Below are positions 1 to 8,173 of a stretch of 64,000 nt of DNA, piece after piece. The stretch is from an uncultured Flavobacteriaceae bacterium (GTDB lineage: Bacteria > Bacteroidota > Bacteroidia > Flavobacteriales > Flavobacteriaceae). Position 1 is the stretch's first letter; the number at the start of each line of letters is the position of its first letter. The position numbers and the translations under genes were made by a program. The notes beneath the pieces were generated by a model. The model ran no database searches. It worked only from the letters and a program-made list of their open reading frames with translations, and was not told where the DNA came from. Location of the stretch: the NCBI GenBank assembly GCA_947500435.1, contig CANMRV010000006.1:288905-352904 (forward strand), given 5' to 3'.

Positions 1-753
1 CTTAGATGGCGTTCGTTAATATTTTGAATGGTTCCCACCATGCCATAAAACTTACCATTTTTGTATAAGGGTTTGCCAGATACGATTACCCATATTTCAT
101 TACCTTTTGTAGTAATCAATTGTAGTTTTTCACTAAAGGGAACTTCGTTGGTAATGGCCTTGTTCACGGTCATTGAAATAGTGTTTCTGCTATAACCGAG
201 TTTATAAAAATTTGAGGTTTCAATAAAATTAGGGATGTTGTCGTCAGGTACTTCATGAATTGCTTTGGTACGACTATCCCAAAACATTTTGTTTTCCGCA
301 AGATTGTAATCCCAAAAACCTATTTCTGCAATATCGGAAATGTCCTCAGATATGATTTCTAGTTTTTCTAGTTTGGTCTCAGTTAAAACCCTCAGAGTAA
401 TGTCTTCCAACTGTATTATGGTGCCAATTATATTCTCGCTTTCCTCATACCATGGGGTGCTTTTTAATTCAAACCATTTTTTGTTACCGTCGGGGTCAAC
501 GTAACTTTCAGTCAAAGTTAGTTTGGGCAATCCTTTTAAGCATTCTGCAATGCTATGTTTCCATTCTGGATTTGAATTCTTAAAAAGTGAAATAATGTTT
601 TTGCCAATTACCGCATAATTGTCCAGTTCGAAGTCATTCAACCATTTATCTGATACATAAACGATGGCTTTTCGTTTGTCTACGAAAACCGTCGCCTTAG
701 GCCAACTGCTTAATCAGATAATTGTTGGTGGATTTTTGACTTCCTTTCAACAT
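1..753 (-). CDS. PAS-domain sensor protein, cut by window edge and apparently frameshifted
   Basis: The minus strand reads as two consecutive PAS/PAC units. The first ends in a PAC-like stretch containing KKWFELKSTPW; the second starts near IAEIGFWDYN and runs off the left edge at KFYGMVGTIQNINE. The long frame has no start codon: it opens after a stop at about 715. An ATG at 753 starts a 18-codon frame ending in LIKQLA-stop (699-697). Removing one G at 702-703 joins it to the long frame and gives the natural PAS opening LIKQLPKATVFVDKRK. A one-base insertion or sequencing error is therefore likely. The C-terminal output domain lies outside the window, so a histidine kinase is only a guess. 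PAS assignment is firm; gene integrity is doubtful. Confidence 0.7.
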
Positions 754-925
754 AATTGTTGTATTTTCCTACAATTATAAGTTGAATTTTGAATGAAATT
801 TAATTTATGTTGTGAATCGCACGAATGTAGTGGTATCCTTCCCTTTTTTATATGGAAAACTTATCAGACGGTTGAGGTTTTCCTCATGCGAATTCCTACA
901 AAATACTTAAAGTATGGAGAAATTC

Positions 926-1381
926 CTATTTCACAATAACCGTTGATGGAACCAAACCGGTATAATCGCCACCATTTCGGATAACGTCACGAACTATTGA
1001 TGAACTTATAAATGATTTGCCTGAGGATGTGAGCAGAAATACCGTTTCAATCTCGGTGAGCGACCGATTTGTGTGGGCAATGGCTTTTTCGAACTCAAAA
1101 TCTGCGGGATTTCTCAAACCCCTAAGAATAAAATTTGCATCCACTTTTTTGCAGAAATCGACTGTAAGTCCTTTATAGGTCTGCACTTTGATTTTGGGTT
1201 CATTGGCAAAGGCCTCTGTAATAAAACGCATGCGCTCTTCTATGGAAAACATGTACTTTTTATCCGCATTTACGCCAATTGCGATAATCAATTCATCAAA
1301 AAGGGTAACACCTCTTTGTATAATGTCATGATGTCCTAGTGTTAAGGGATCAAAAGAACCTGGGAAAATTGCGCGTCTCAT
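926..1381 (-). CDS. coaD: Pantetheine-phosphate adenylyltransferase
   Basis: CoaD transfers AMP from ATP to 4'-phosphopantetheine, giving dephospho-CoA, the fourth step of coenzyme A synthesis in the cytoplasm. The 151-residue length is typical. The N-terminal nucleotidyltransferase signature GSFDPLTLGH (residues 8-17, with the TxGH motif) is present, as are the LRGLRN stretch and the C-terminal SSSIVR motif that binds ATP phosphates. The ATG at 1381 gives the canonical MRRAIFPGSFDP start. It follows ddl on the same strand by 25 nt, so the two are probably cotranscribed; coaD next to ddl and a PASTA gene is a common flavobacterial arrangement. Confidence 0.97.
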   Translation of the reverse strand: MRRAIFPGSFDPLTLGHHDIIQRGVTLFDELIIAIGVNADKKYMFSIEERMRFITEAFANEPKIKVQTYKGLTVDFCKKVDANFILRGLRNPADFEFEKAIAHTNRSLTEIETVFLLTSSGKSFISSSIVRDVIRNGGDYTGLVPSTVIVK

Positions 1382-1406
1382 CTAATTCGGTCTTATTTGT
1401 TTAAAG

Positions 1407-2393
1407 TTACCCTTTTTTGGCAAACGCTTCATCGATGGCACTTTCAAAAAGCTGAGAAAGTGAAATGCCCGCTTCTTCAGCCTGTTGTGGAAGAAGGCTT
1501 TGCTCGGTTAGCCCAGGTGTGGTATTCATTTCTAGCATAAAAGGTTCATCGTCTATAAATATGAATTCACTACGGGAATACCCCGTCATTTTAAGTATAT
1601 CATAGGCTTTTTGTGCCATTTCTACTACTTTTTTTTCTTGTACTTTGGATATTCTAGCTGGAGTAATTTCAGTGGACTTTCCTTCATATTTGGCCTCGTA
1701 GTCAAAGAAGTCATTGTCTGTTACAATTTCGGTAATGGGAAGCACTTTTGTTTTTCCCTCATATTTGATGACCCCAACAGATACTTCAGTGCCATCTAAG
1801 AAAGCTTCTATAATGATTTCATCATCTTCTTTGTAGGCATTTTCTATTGCCGTTTTCAAATCTTCTTTCTCGTAAACTTTCGAAATACCAAAACTACTTC
1901 CAGCTTTGTTTGCTTTTACGAAACAAGGCAACCCTACTTTGGCAACGATAGCATCTTCATCAATCTTATCTCCTAAATTCAGGTAGTATGATTCGGCTGA
2001 GGGAATTCCGTAAGGCTTTAAAACACTTAATAAATCTCGTTTATTGAACGTAAGAGCTGATTGGTAATAGTCGCAAGATGTCTGTGGAATATTCAACAAT
2101 TCAAAATAGGCTTGCATCAAACCATCCTCACCAGGAGTGCCGTGTATAGCATTAAAGACACAATCGAATTTTATGGTTTCGCTTCCTAATAATCGAACTG
2201 AAAAATCATCTCTATTTACCGGGTATTCATTTCCATCGGCATCCACGTATACCCATCTATCTTTCAAAATATGTATACGAAAGGTTTCGAACTTATGGGT
2301 GTCTAAATACTTAAAAACCACATTTCCACTCTTCAGCGAAATTTCATATTCGCTGGAGTAACCGCCCATAATAATGGCAATTTTTTTCTTCAT
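1407..2393 (-). CDS. ddl: D-alanine--D-alanine ligase
   Basis: Ddl joins two D-alanines with ATP to make the dipeptide end of the peptidoglycan precursor. The ATP-grasp signatures are visible: MGGYSSEYEIS at the N-terminus, AIHGTPGEDGLMQ, the GSSFGISKV loop and LEMNTTPGLTEQSLLPQ near the end. I start it at the ATG at 2393, giving MKKKIAIIMGG and 328 residues. A TTG ten codons upstream (2423) would extend it, but that TTG is the end of a TACATTTG promoter element, so it is unlikely to be translated. It is transcribed divergently from the PASTA gene and leads into coaD. Confidence 0.96.
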   Translation of the reverse strand: MKKKIAIIMGGYSSEYEISLKSGNVVFKYLDTHKFETFRIHILKDRWVYVDADGNEYPVNRDDFSVRLLGSETIKFDCVFNAIHGTPGEDGLMQAYFELLNIPQTSCDYYQSALTFNKRDLLSVLKPYGIPSAESYYLNLGDKIDEDAIVAKVGLPCFVKANKAGSSFGISKVYEKEDLKTAIENAYKEDDEIIIEAFLDGTEVSVGVIKYEGKTKVLPITEIVTDNDFFDYEAKYEGKSTEITPARISKVQEKKVVEMAQKAYDILKMTGYSRSEFIFIDDEPFMLEMNTTPGLTEQSLLPQQAEEAGISLSQLFESAIDEAFAKKG

Positions 2394-2420
2394 TGATTCT
2401 AAATTATCAAACGATAAGCT

Positions 2421-2428
2421 CAAATGTA
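2421..2428 (-). promoter_or_regulatory. Candidate -7 element for ddl-coaD
   Basis: The minus strand reads TACATTTG, a perfect match to the Bacteroidota TAnnTTTG element, 27 nt before the ddl ATG at 2393. No TTG lies at the preferred 17-20 nt upstream; the nearest is 11 nt away, so the -33 part is weak. Confidence 0.4.
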
Positions 2429-2539
2429 TAATTTATAATCAATAATTAGTAATCTCAGTTTTAGAAAGAGTTACCAATGTTTTACTTCTCTTACTTTTTT
2501 AAAGACCGCAACCCTTTCGTGAAATATGAGTTCATTTCC

Positions 2540-2547
2540 TATCTTTG
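2540..2547 (+). promoter_or_regulatory. Candidate -7 element for the PASTA-rluD operon
   Basis: TATCTTTG fits TAnnTTTG and lies 18 nt before the ATG at 2566. No convincing TTG is found upstream. With the ddl element it forms a divergent promoter pair in the 172-nt intergenic region. Confidence 0.4.
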
Positions 2548-2565
2548 CTTAGATAAATTCAACTG

Positions 2566-3153
2566 ATGAGAAATTTTTTAAGCTTTTTAAAGAGCAAAAC
2601 TTTTTTTATACAATTAGGACTTGCTCTTTTAGCAATAGTTCTTTTAGTTTTCCTTCTTTTAAGATGGTTGAATAGTACTACCAACCACGGAGAGTTTGTT
2701 GAAGTACCTGATTTCTCGAAAATGTCGGTTATGGAGATGAGAGCAGCGGTTGAAGAAGCAGATTTGAGATACGAAGTTTTAGACTCAGCGAATTTTAATC
2801 CTGATTACCCTCGTTTTTCTATTATAGAACAGGATCCGGCTGCTGGAAATAAGGTAAAAGAAAATCGGAAAATCTATTTCACGGTAAATCCGTCAGGATA
2901 TAAAAAAGTAACCATACCCAATGTGATTCAAGTAACACAACGAAATGCTTCTTCAATGCTCCGTGCCGTGGGGCTTGATGTGCAACGTGTTACTTATATC
3001 GACCAAATCGGTAAGAATATGGTTTACTATATTAAACACAAGGGGAAACAGGTAAAACCCGGTGATAAACTGCCGAAAACTTCAAAGGTAGAATTAGTTT
3101 GTGGCAATGGCAGAATTGGCGAGCGAGCGCAAATCAAAGCTGATTCCGAATAG
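2566..3153 (+). CDS. PASTA-domain membrane protein
   Basis: This 195-residue protein has one membrane segment (about residues 13-33), then two PASTA domains (about 42-110 and 112-182) facing the periplasm. PASTA domains bind muropeptides or beta-lactams in penicillin-binding proteins and Ser/Thr kinases; here there is neither a kinase nor a transpeptidase part, so it is a stand-alone PASTA protein. Each repeat carries the usual VPDFSKMS / IPNVIQVT opening and the proline-glycine turns before the last strand. It sits between ddl and an RluD-like gene, three bases before the latter's start, so the pair is an operon. A peptidoglycan-related role is an inference from the domain and from ddl next door. 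Confidence 0.9.
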   Translation: MRNFLSFLKSKTFFIQLGLALLAIVLLVFLLLRWLNSTTNHGEFVEVPDFSKMSVMEMRAAVEEADLRYEVLDSANFNPDYPRFSIIEQDPAAGNKVKENRKIYFTVNPSGYKKVTIPNVIQVTQRNASSMLRAVGLDVQRVTYIDQIGKNMVYYIKHKGKQVKPGDKLPKTSKVELVCGNGRIGERAQIKADSE

Positions 3154-3156
3154 AAT

Positions 3157-4182
3157 ATGGGACCTGAAAATAGCCCTGAACTTCAAGAGGGCGAGCTTTA
3201 TGAGCATCATAAAATTTTAGCTCCAAACGGACAAAAGCCACTCCGTGTAGATAAGTTTTTGATGAACTTCATTGAAAATGCAACTCGAAATAAAATACAG
3301 CAAGCCGCAAAAGATGGTAATGTTTGGGTAAACGGAGCTGCTGTAAAGCAGAACTACAAAGTAAAAGCAGGCGATGAGGTAAAGGTTATGTTTGAGCACC
3401 CTCCTCATGAGTTTTTATTGGTTCCTGAGGATATTCCTTTGGATATTGTCTACGAAGATGACGCACTTTTAGTAGTGAACAAACCGGCGGGAATGGTGGT
3501 TCACCCTGGGCATGGCAATTATTCTGGTACTTTAATCAACGCTTTATTACATCATACAGACAATCTTGCTTTAAATAGCAATGAGCGGCCTGGCCTAGTA
3601 CATCGTATAGATAAAGATACTTCTGGGTTGTTATTGGTTGCTAAAACTGAAGCGGCGATGACACATCTATCCAAACAATTTTTTGACAAAACCTCAGAAC
3701 GAGAATATGTGGCTTTGGTTTGGGGAAATATGGAAGATGATGAAGGCACCATTGAAGGGAATATTGCTAGACATCCGAAGAACAGGTTGCAAATGCATGT
3801 TTTTCCTGAAGGTGACGAAGGAAAGGAAGCCGTTACGCATTTCAAAGTGATGGAACGTTTAGGCTATGTAACTTTGGTGTCTTGTAAATTGGAAACAGGA
3901 AGAACACATCAAATACGCGTTCATATGAAATATATTGGACACACCTTGTTCAATGACGAACGTTATGGAGGTGAAAAAATATTAAAGGGAACCACATTTA
4001 CGAAATACAAACAATTTGTCGAAAATGCGTTCAAAATTCTTCCACGCCAAGCACTTCATGCGAAGACTTTAGGGTTTGTTCACCCAGTGACAAAAAAAAT
4101 GATGCGTTTTGATTCTGAATTGCCCGATGATATGAAGCATTGTATCGAAAAATGGAAGCAATATTCGAAGAATAGTCAGTAA
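3157..4182 (+). CDS. RluD-family 23S rRNA pseudouridine synthase
   Basis: Enzymes of this family convert uridines of 23S rRNA (in RluD, positions around 1911-1917) to pseudouridine. The 341-residue protein has an N-terminal S4 RNA-binding domain (about 30-80) followed by the catalytic domain. The motif HRIDKDTSG is at 149-157, with catalytic Asp152; RTHQIRVHM follows further on. Full length for the RluA/RluD family. Its exact uridine target cannot be told from sequence, so I give no symbol. The start codon is three bases after the PASTA stop. Confidence 0.93.
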   Translation: MGPENSPELQEGELYEHHKILAPNGQKPLRVDKFLMNFIENATRNKIQQAAKDGNVWVNGAAVKQNYKVKAGDEVKVMFEHPPHEFLLVPEDIPLDIVYEDDALLVVNKPAGMVVHPGHGNYSGTLINALLHHTDNLALNSNERPGLVHRIDKDTSGLLLVAKTEAAMTHLSKQFFDKTSEREYVALVWGNMEDDEGTIEGNIARHPKNRLQMHVFPEGDEGKEAVTHFKVMERLGYVTLVSCKLETGRTHQIRVHMKYIGHTLFNDERYGGEKILKGTTFTKYKQFVENAFKILPRQALHAKTLGFVHPVTKKMMRFDSELPDDMKHCIEKWKQYSKNSQ

Positions 4183-4198
4183 AGATTTAAGTTTGAGT

Positions 4199-4876
4199 AT
4201 GTTCCCAAAAATAATCTTTGTTGCTTTTGTCTTTTCCGGTATTATTGCTTTAAGTGGTTGTGGTATGTCTGCAAAAGACAAAAATCCAATTGCAAACGCC
4301 AAAGAAACTATTTCTGATACGATTCTTTTAGATAGTATTCCCGAAAAGGAGATTGAAATCGACTCTTCAAAAATTGCTTTTGGCTTTGATTTTCCTGTGG
4401 GAAAGCCTGATGGAAAAGGATATTATGATTACCAAGGTTTTACCAAAAACAATCATTTAGGGGAAGATTGGAATGGACTTCGTGGCGGAAATAGTGATTT
4501 GGGAGATACCATTTATTCTATCGCAAACGGACAAATTACATATGCTGAAGATTTCGGTGGAGGCTGGGGAAATACTGTTCGTATAGTACATGAATTACCA
4601 GACGGAAAATTTTATGAATCGGTGTACGCTCATTGTGATAGTATTTTGACAATGCCGCATGCTTGGGTTCTTAAGGGAGACCCCATAGGTACTATTGGCA
4701 CAGCGAATGGCCAATACTATGCGCATCTGCATTTAGAACTACGTGAGGAAATAGGCTTACCCATAGGAGAAGGTTATTCAGCTGATACTACTGGATACTT
4801 GAATCCAACTGCTTTTATAAAAATGCATCGCCAGATTGCTAATGAAATTGATTCGGTTACTACCAAAAATCAGTAA
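4199..4876 (+). CDS. M23-family peptidase lipoprotein
   Basis: A predicted zinc peptidase of the LytM/M23 type, which cut peptide cross-bridges of peptidoglycan. The N-terminal hydrophobic segment ends in the lipobox LSGC, so the mature protein should be lipid-anchored. The catalytic motifs are present: HxxxD in NHLGEDW and HxH in AHLHLEL, with the intervening GNTVRIVHE and YAHCDSI strands. I start it at the ATG at 4199; a TTG two codons upstream (4193) is possible. It lies 16 nt after the pseudouridine synthase gene, probably in the same transcript. About 225 residues, short for M23 enzymes and with no extra LysM or coiled-coil region. Confidence 0.88.
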   Translation: MFPKIIFVAFVFSGIIALSGCGMSAKDKNPIANAKETISDTILLDSIPEKEIEIDSSKIAFGFDFPVGKPDGKGYYDYQGFTKNNHLGEDWNGLRGGNSDLGDTIYSIANGQITYAEDFGGGWGNTVRIVHELPDGKFYESVYAHCDSILTMPHAWVLKGDPIGTIGTANGQYYAHLHLELREEIGLPIGEGYSADTTGYLNPTAFIKMHRQIANEIDSVTTKNQ

Positions 4877-4973
4877 TATTTATTTTTGTAATAGAAGTAT
4901 AGAAAAGTCCTTTTTGTAGAAATAGGCAATTCCAAAAATTGGCATTATTTTTAACCTAATTAAATTGTTACAG

Positions 4974-5735
4974 ATGAAAATTGTTATTTCTCCTGCCAAA
5001 TCGTTGGACTTTGAAAGTGAGCTTCCAACTAAAAAATATACCCAGCCACAATTTCTTGAGCAAGCCGCAAAGCTGAACCAGGTTTTAGTGAAGAAAAAAC
5101 CAAAGGCTTTATCAAAATTAATGTCTATTTCAGATAATTTGGCACAGTTAAATTGGGAAAGAAATCATCAATTTTCAATTCCGTTTACAACTGAAAATGC
5201 TCGCCCTGCGGTTTATGCCTTTAACGGCGATGTATATCAAGGTTTAGATGCCTCAACGATTTCAGAAGATAAACTAGATAATCTTCAAGATACCCTACGG
5301 ATTTTATCCGGACTTTACGGAATATTAAAACCTTTGGATTTAATTCAACCCTATCGCCTAGAAATGGGTACCCAGTTAAAAATAGGCCGTAAAAAGAATT
5401 TATATGAATTCTGGAAAAAGGACCTTACCTCCCATTTGAATGATGAATTAGAAGATGGAGAGCTTTTTGTAAATCTTGCCAGTAACGAATATTTTGGGGC
5501 CGTTGATGAAAAAGCATTGAAAGTGCCGGTGATTACACCTATTTTCAAGGATTGGAAGAATGATAAACTGAAAATCATAAGTTTCTTTGCAAAAAAGGCT
5601 AGGGGTTCTATGGTGCGTTATATTATTGATACCAATGCCAAAACTTTAGAAGATATCAAAGGTTTTAATTTGGACGATTACATGTTTAGTAAAGAACATA
5701 CGCTTAAAGAGAATCAACCTGTATTTATTAGATAG
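4974..5735 (+). CDS. yaaA: YaaA-family peroxide stress protein (UPF0246)
   Basis: YaaA in E. coli lowers intracellular free iron during peroxide stress and binds DNA. The signature opening MKIVISPAKSLD is present, as are YAFNGDVYQGLDA, LSGLYGILKPLDLIQPYRLEMG and FFAKKARG. I choose the ATG at 4974; the TTG three codons earlier (4965) would add MLQ. 253 residues, normal length. It stands apart from the M23 gene by 97 nt, with a TATTTTTG (4881-4888) that could be a -7 element. Confidence 0.93.
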   Translation: MKIVISPAKSLDFESELPTKKYTQPQFLEQAAKLNQVLVKKKPKALSKLMSISDNLAQLNWERNHQFSIPFTTENARPAVYAFNGDVYQGLDASTISEDKLDNLQDTLRILSGLYGILKPLDLIQPYRLEMGTQLKIGRKKNLYEFWKKDLTSHLNDELEDGELFVNLASNEYFGAVDEKALKVPVITPIFKDWKNDKLKIISFFAKKARGSMVRYIIDTNAKTLEDIKGFNLDDYMFSKEHTLKENQPVFIR

Positions 5736-5791
5736 AATAATTTTAGAAAGTACCCGTTTTATAAGTATCGAACTTGTTTAAAGGTGTACTT

Positions 5792-6154
5792 ATGAAGTTA
5801 TTGGTTTCTATTCTAATTTGTTTTTCTGTTGTCTTGTTTTCATGTACCGACCGTGACGACAAACTTGAAGGTGTACAAATACGAGTTCAAAATACCACCA
5901 GTACTTCATTTGCAGAAGTTGGTATTGATTCGTTGGTTTTTACAGATATTCAATCCGGTCGTACAGTATTTTATCAGCAATATAATGGAGACGTCCTTCC
6001 AAGTAGCGTAATTCTGACTACAGATTCATTATCCACAAGCATCGTTGTTGATAACACTTTCGAAATCGATTCTACCGTTTTAAACCTTTTTACCTATAAA
6101 ATCGGCGGTCTTTCAGAAGGAGGAAATGCAACTATTGAAATAATAAAGGACTAA
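5792..6154 (+). CDS. Small lipoprotein of unknown function
   Basis: A 120-residue protein beginning MKLLVSILICFSVVLFSC: a lipoprotein signal peptide with LFSC as lipobox. The mature part is rich in Thr, Ser and Val and looks like an all-beta domain. I do not recognise a family. The ATG at 5792 is preferred to the TTG at 5774, because it puts the positive residue directly before the hydrophobic core. It converges with the bTHX gene, leaving three bases between the stop codons. Confidence 0.75.
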   Translation: MKLLVSILICFSVVLFSCTDRDDKLEGVQIRVQNTTSTSFAEVGIDSLVFTDIQSGRTVFYQQYNGDVLPSSVILTTDSLSTSIVVDNTFEIDSTVLNLFTYKIGGLSEGGNATIEIIKD

Positions 6155-6157
6155 TCA

Positions 6158-6286
6158 TCATTTCTTTTTACCTGCCGCAATTTTCTCTTCAATGCGAACT
6201 CGCTTTTTGATTTTCCTGAGTCTTCTGACCCCGTAAGATTTATTGGCTATTTTCCCTCTTCTCGATTTAATATCACCTCTACCCAT
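6158..6286 (-). CDS. 30S ribosomal protein bTHX
   Basis: A 42-residue, strongly basic protein, MGRGDIKSRRGKIANKSYGV and on, ending in AAGKKK. The MGxGDxKxRRGKI...SYGVRR pattern is that of bTHX, a short peptide that fills a cavity in the head of the 30S subunit in Thermus and is widespread in Bacteroidota. Fifteen of the residues are Lys or Arg and there is no acidic patch except EE near 33. The gene is shorter than the usual ORF cut-off and is easily missed. It lies tail to tail with the lipoprotein gene. Confidence 0.9.
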   Translation of the reverse strand: MGRGDIKSRRGKIANKSYGVRRLRKIKKRVRIEEKIAAGKKK

Positions 6287-6463
6287 AATTGTCCGTTTGT
6301 ATTATAATTTCCGTCATTAACGGGAATCAGTTAATTAATTTTTTTGATTCAACCTAAGGTACTAGATCATAACCAGAATGTCAATCCTCGCTGTTCTTGA
6401 AGCTTTTACCGATTTATAAGGAAATAGAGCTTCAGAACTATCAGAAGTTCTTATTTTAGAAAA

Positions 6464-7189
6464 ATGTACTATTATCTTGTATTGGCTCTTCAAGTCTACT
6501 GCGCCTATCATTGTTATACCAAACGAAACGACTATTACTGGTATTTTGCAATTATTTTCCTGCCCGTAATTGGATCACTCATTTACCTATTCATAAACGT
6601 TATCCAAAAACAGGATATTGATAAAGTACAACAAGGATTGACAGCTGTTATTAATCCCAGTAAGAAAATCATTGATTTGGAAAAGCGTTTTAAGTTTGCC
6701 GCAACCTTTGAAAATCAGGTTGCCTTGGCAGATGCATACTTAGAAGCAGAGCACTTTGAAAAAGCAATTGAAAACTATGAAGCATCTTTGAAAGATGTTT
6801 TCAAGGAGGATTTTTATGTCATTTCAAGATTACAAGAAGCGCATTATTTCTCTTCGGAATTCGATAAGGCCAAAGAATATGCCGAGCGAATTAAAGACCA
6901 TCAGAAGTTTGAAAAATCAAGAGCTTCTTTTTTGTATGCCTTAACATTGGAAAAGGAAGGTGGTGTCGAGGAAGCAGAAACACGTCTGAAAACTTTTGAT
7001 GCCCCTTACGCCAGATATCAGGAAAGACTTGAACTCGCCAAATTTTTTATTCGTAATGCCAAAACAACCGAGGCAAGAGAACTTCTTTATGAAATAGATA
7101 CAGAGTCAGAGGGAATGTCAAAAACAAGCCATCGCCAAAATCGGGTTTTAATTAAAAAGGCCAAAGAACTATTGGCTTCTGGTTTTTAA
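6464..7189 (+). CDS. Membrane-anchored TPR protein
   Basis: A 241-residue protein with two membrane segments near the N-terminus (about 1-13 and 26-46), the second holding the motif YFAIIFLPVIGSLIYLF as seen in PLDc_N-type membrane leaders. After this comes a soluble part of helical repeats (about 70-225) with tetratricopeptide character, for example FENQVALADAYLEAEHFEKA. TPR arrays mediate protein binding; the partner is unknown. The stop codon TAA overlaps the ATG of the next gene by one base, so the two are translationally coupled. Confidence 0.8.
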   Translation: MYYYLVLALQVYCAYHCYTKRNDYYWYFAIIFLPVIGSLIYLFINVIQKQDIDKVQQGLTAVINPSKKIIDLEKRFKFAATFENQVALADAYLEAEHFEKAIENYEASLKDVFKEDFYVISRLQEAHYFSSEFDKAKEYAERIKDHQKFEKSRASFLYALTLEKEGGVEEAETRLKTFDAPYARYQERLELAKFFIRNAKTTEARELLYEIDTESEGMSKTSHRQNRVLIKKAKELLASGF

Positions 7190-7884
7190 TGTTTCTCCAT
7201 ACGCACCCATATGAACCATTTTTGTTTCCTGAAGCAACAAAGCTAATTGTTGGTACCCTGCCGCCACCTAGGTTTACGATAGGGGAGCTCAAAGACGATG
7301 ATGTGGACTTTTGTTACGGAAGTCGAAACGGACAATTATGGCCAATTCTAGATAAAATTTTCAATCTGGACTTGAAATACGAAACCACAGATTTTGCCGC
7401 GAAGCAACGAAAGGATTTTCTTCTGAAATATAAGATTGGGGTTTGTGATATTGTTGCAAGCGCAGAACGTGATAAGATAGATGCTTCGGATTTGGGAATG
7501 CAGAACATCAAACTACGGAACATAGTCAGCTATTTACACGAATATAAAAAGGTAGACACACTTTTGTTTACCGGAGGAAATAGTAAAAACGGCCCAGAAT
7601 ACTTTTTTAGGAAACATTTAAAAGAGCATGGGCTAAAGCTGAATGTAGTTTCCGATATCGTACCAAGAATTCACGAATTTCAACTACCTGTCAGTCTGAG
7701 CGCTGTCGAAGAGCCGAAGAGGACAAAATCTAGAGTCATTAAAACCGTTTCCCTGACCGCACCTTCTGGAGCTGCGAATAGAGCGGTTGGTAGTATGGAG
7801 CTTTATAAGAAACTAAAGAACGAAAACCCAGATTTTAATACATTGGATTTTAGGGCGATGCAGTATAAACCTTTCTTTGAATAA
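7189..7884 (+). CDS. Uracil-DNA glycosylase-like protein
   Basis: A 231-residue protein with features of the UDG superfamily: LIVGTLPPPRF near residues 18-28, where families carry GTxP, then FCYGSRNGQLWPIL, which resembles the Y-x-N/H-R-N-x-FWPIL element of hypoxanthine/uracil glycosylases, and TLLFTGGNSKNG further on. Such enzymes excise deaminated bases for base excision repair. The catalytic water-activating residue cannot be assigned with certainty. The start overlaps the TPR gene stop by one base. The family is known in Flavobacteriaceae but its substrate, to my knowledge, is not established. Confidence 0.72.
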   Translation: MFLHTHPYEPFLFPEATKLIVGTLPPPRFTIGELKDDDVDFCYGSRNGQLWPILDKIFNLDLKYETTDFAAKQRKDFLLKYKIGVCDIVASAERDKIDASDLGMQNIKLRNIVSYLHEYKKVDTLLFTGGNSKNGPEYFFRKHLKEHGLKLNVVSDIVPRIHEFQLPVSLSAVEEPKRTKSRVIKTVSLTAPSGAANRAVGSMELYKKLKNENPDFNTLDFRAMQYKPFFE

Positions 7885-7903
7885 TAAAATATACATATAA
7901 CTA

Positions 7904-7937
7904 AAAAGAGCTCAATCAATTAAGACTAAGCTCTTTT
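7904..7937 (+). terminator. Intrinsic terminator after the glycosylase gene
   Basis: A nine-base-pair stem AAAAGAGCT / AGCTCTTTT with a 16-nt loop; the right arm ends in four T. It ends the TPR-glycosylase transcript. The remaining 230 nt up to the next gene hold no feature that I can recognise. Confidence 0.65.
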
Positions 7938-8173
7938 ACGAGAACACTATATGAAAATGAAAAAATTTTATTTCGTTTTTATTACATAGTAAATGTACCC
8001 TCATCTTACGCCTTTACATAAATATTGTTGTGAACGGTGTTGGTTTTGTGGTATAGCTTGTTTTTTTTGTGATTTCAAATGTTTTCAGACGAGCAATTCC
8101 CTAATAATGGCGATATTTGAGGTTCACTTTATGAATCCTATTTAATGGGATTTCCCCAATTTCAAATAGAAAT

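Noticed and set aside
1407..2423. ddl start at the TTG at 2423
   Set aside because: That TTG belongs to a TACATTTG promoter element; the family's N-terminus begins at the ATG at 2393.
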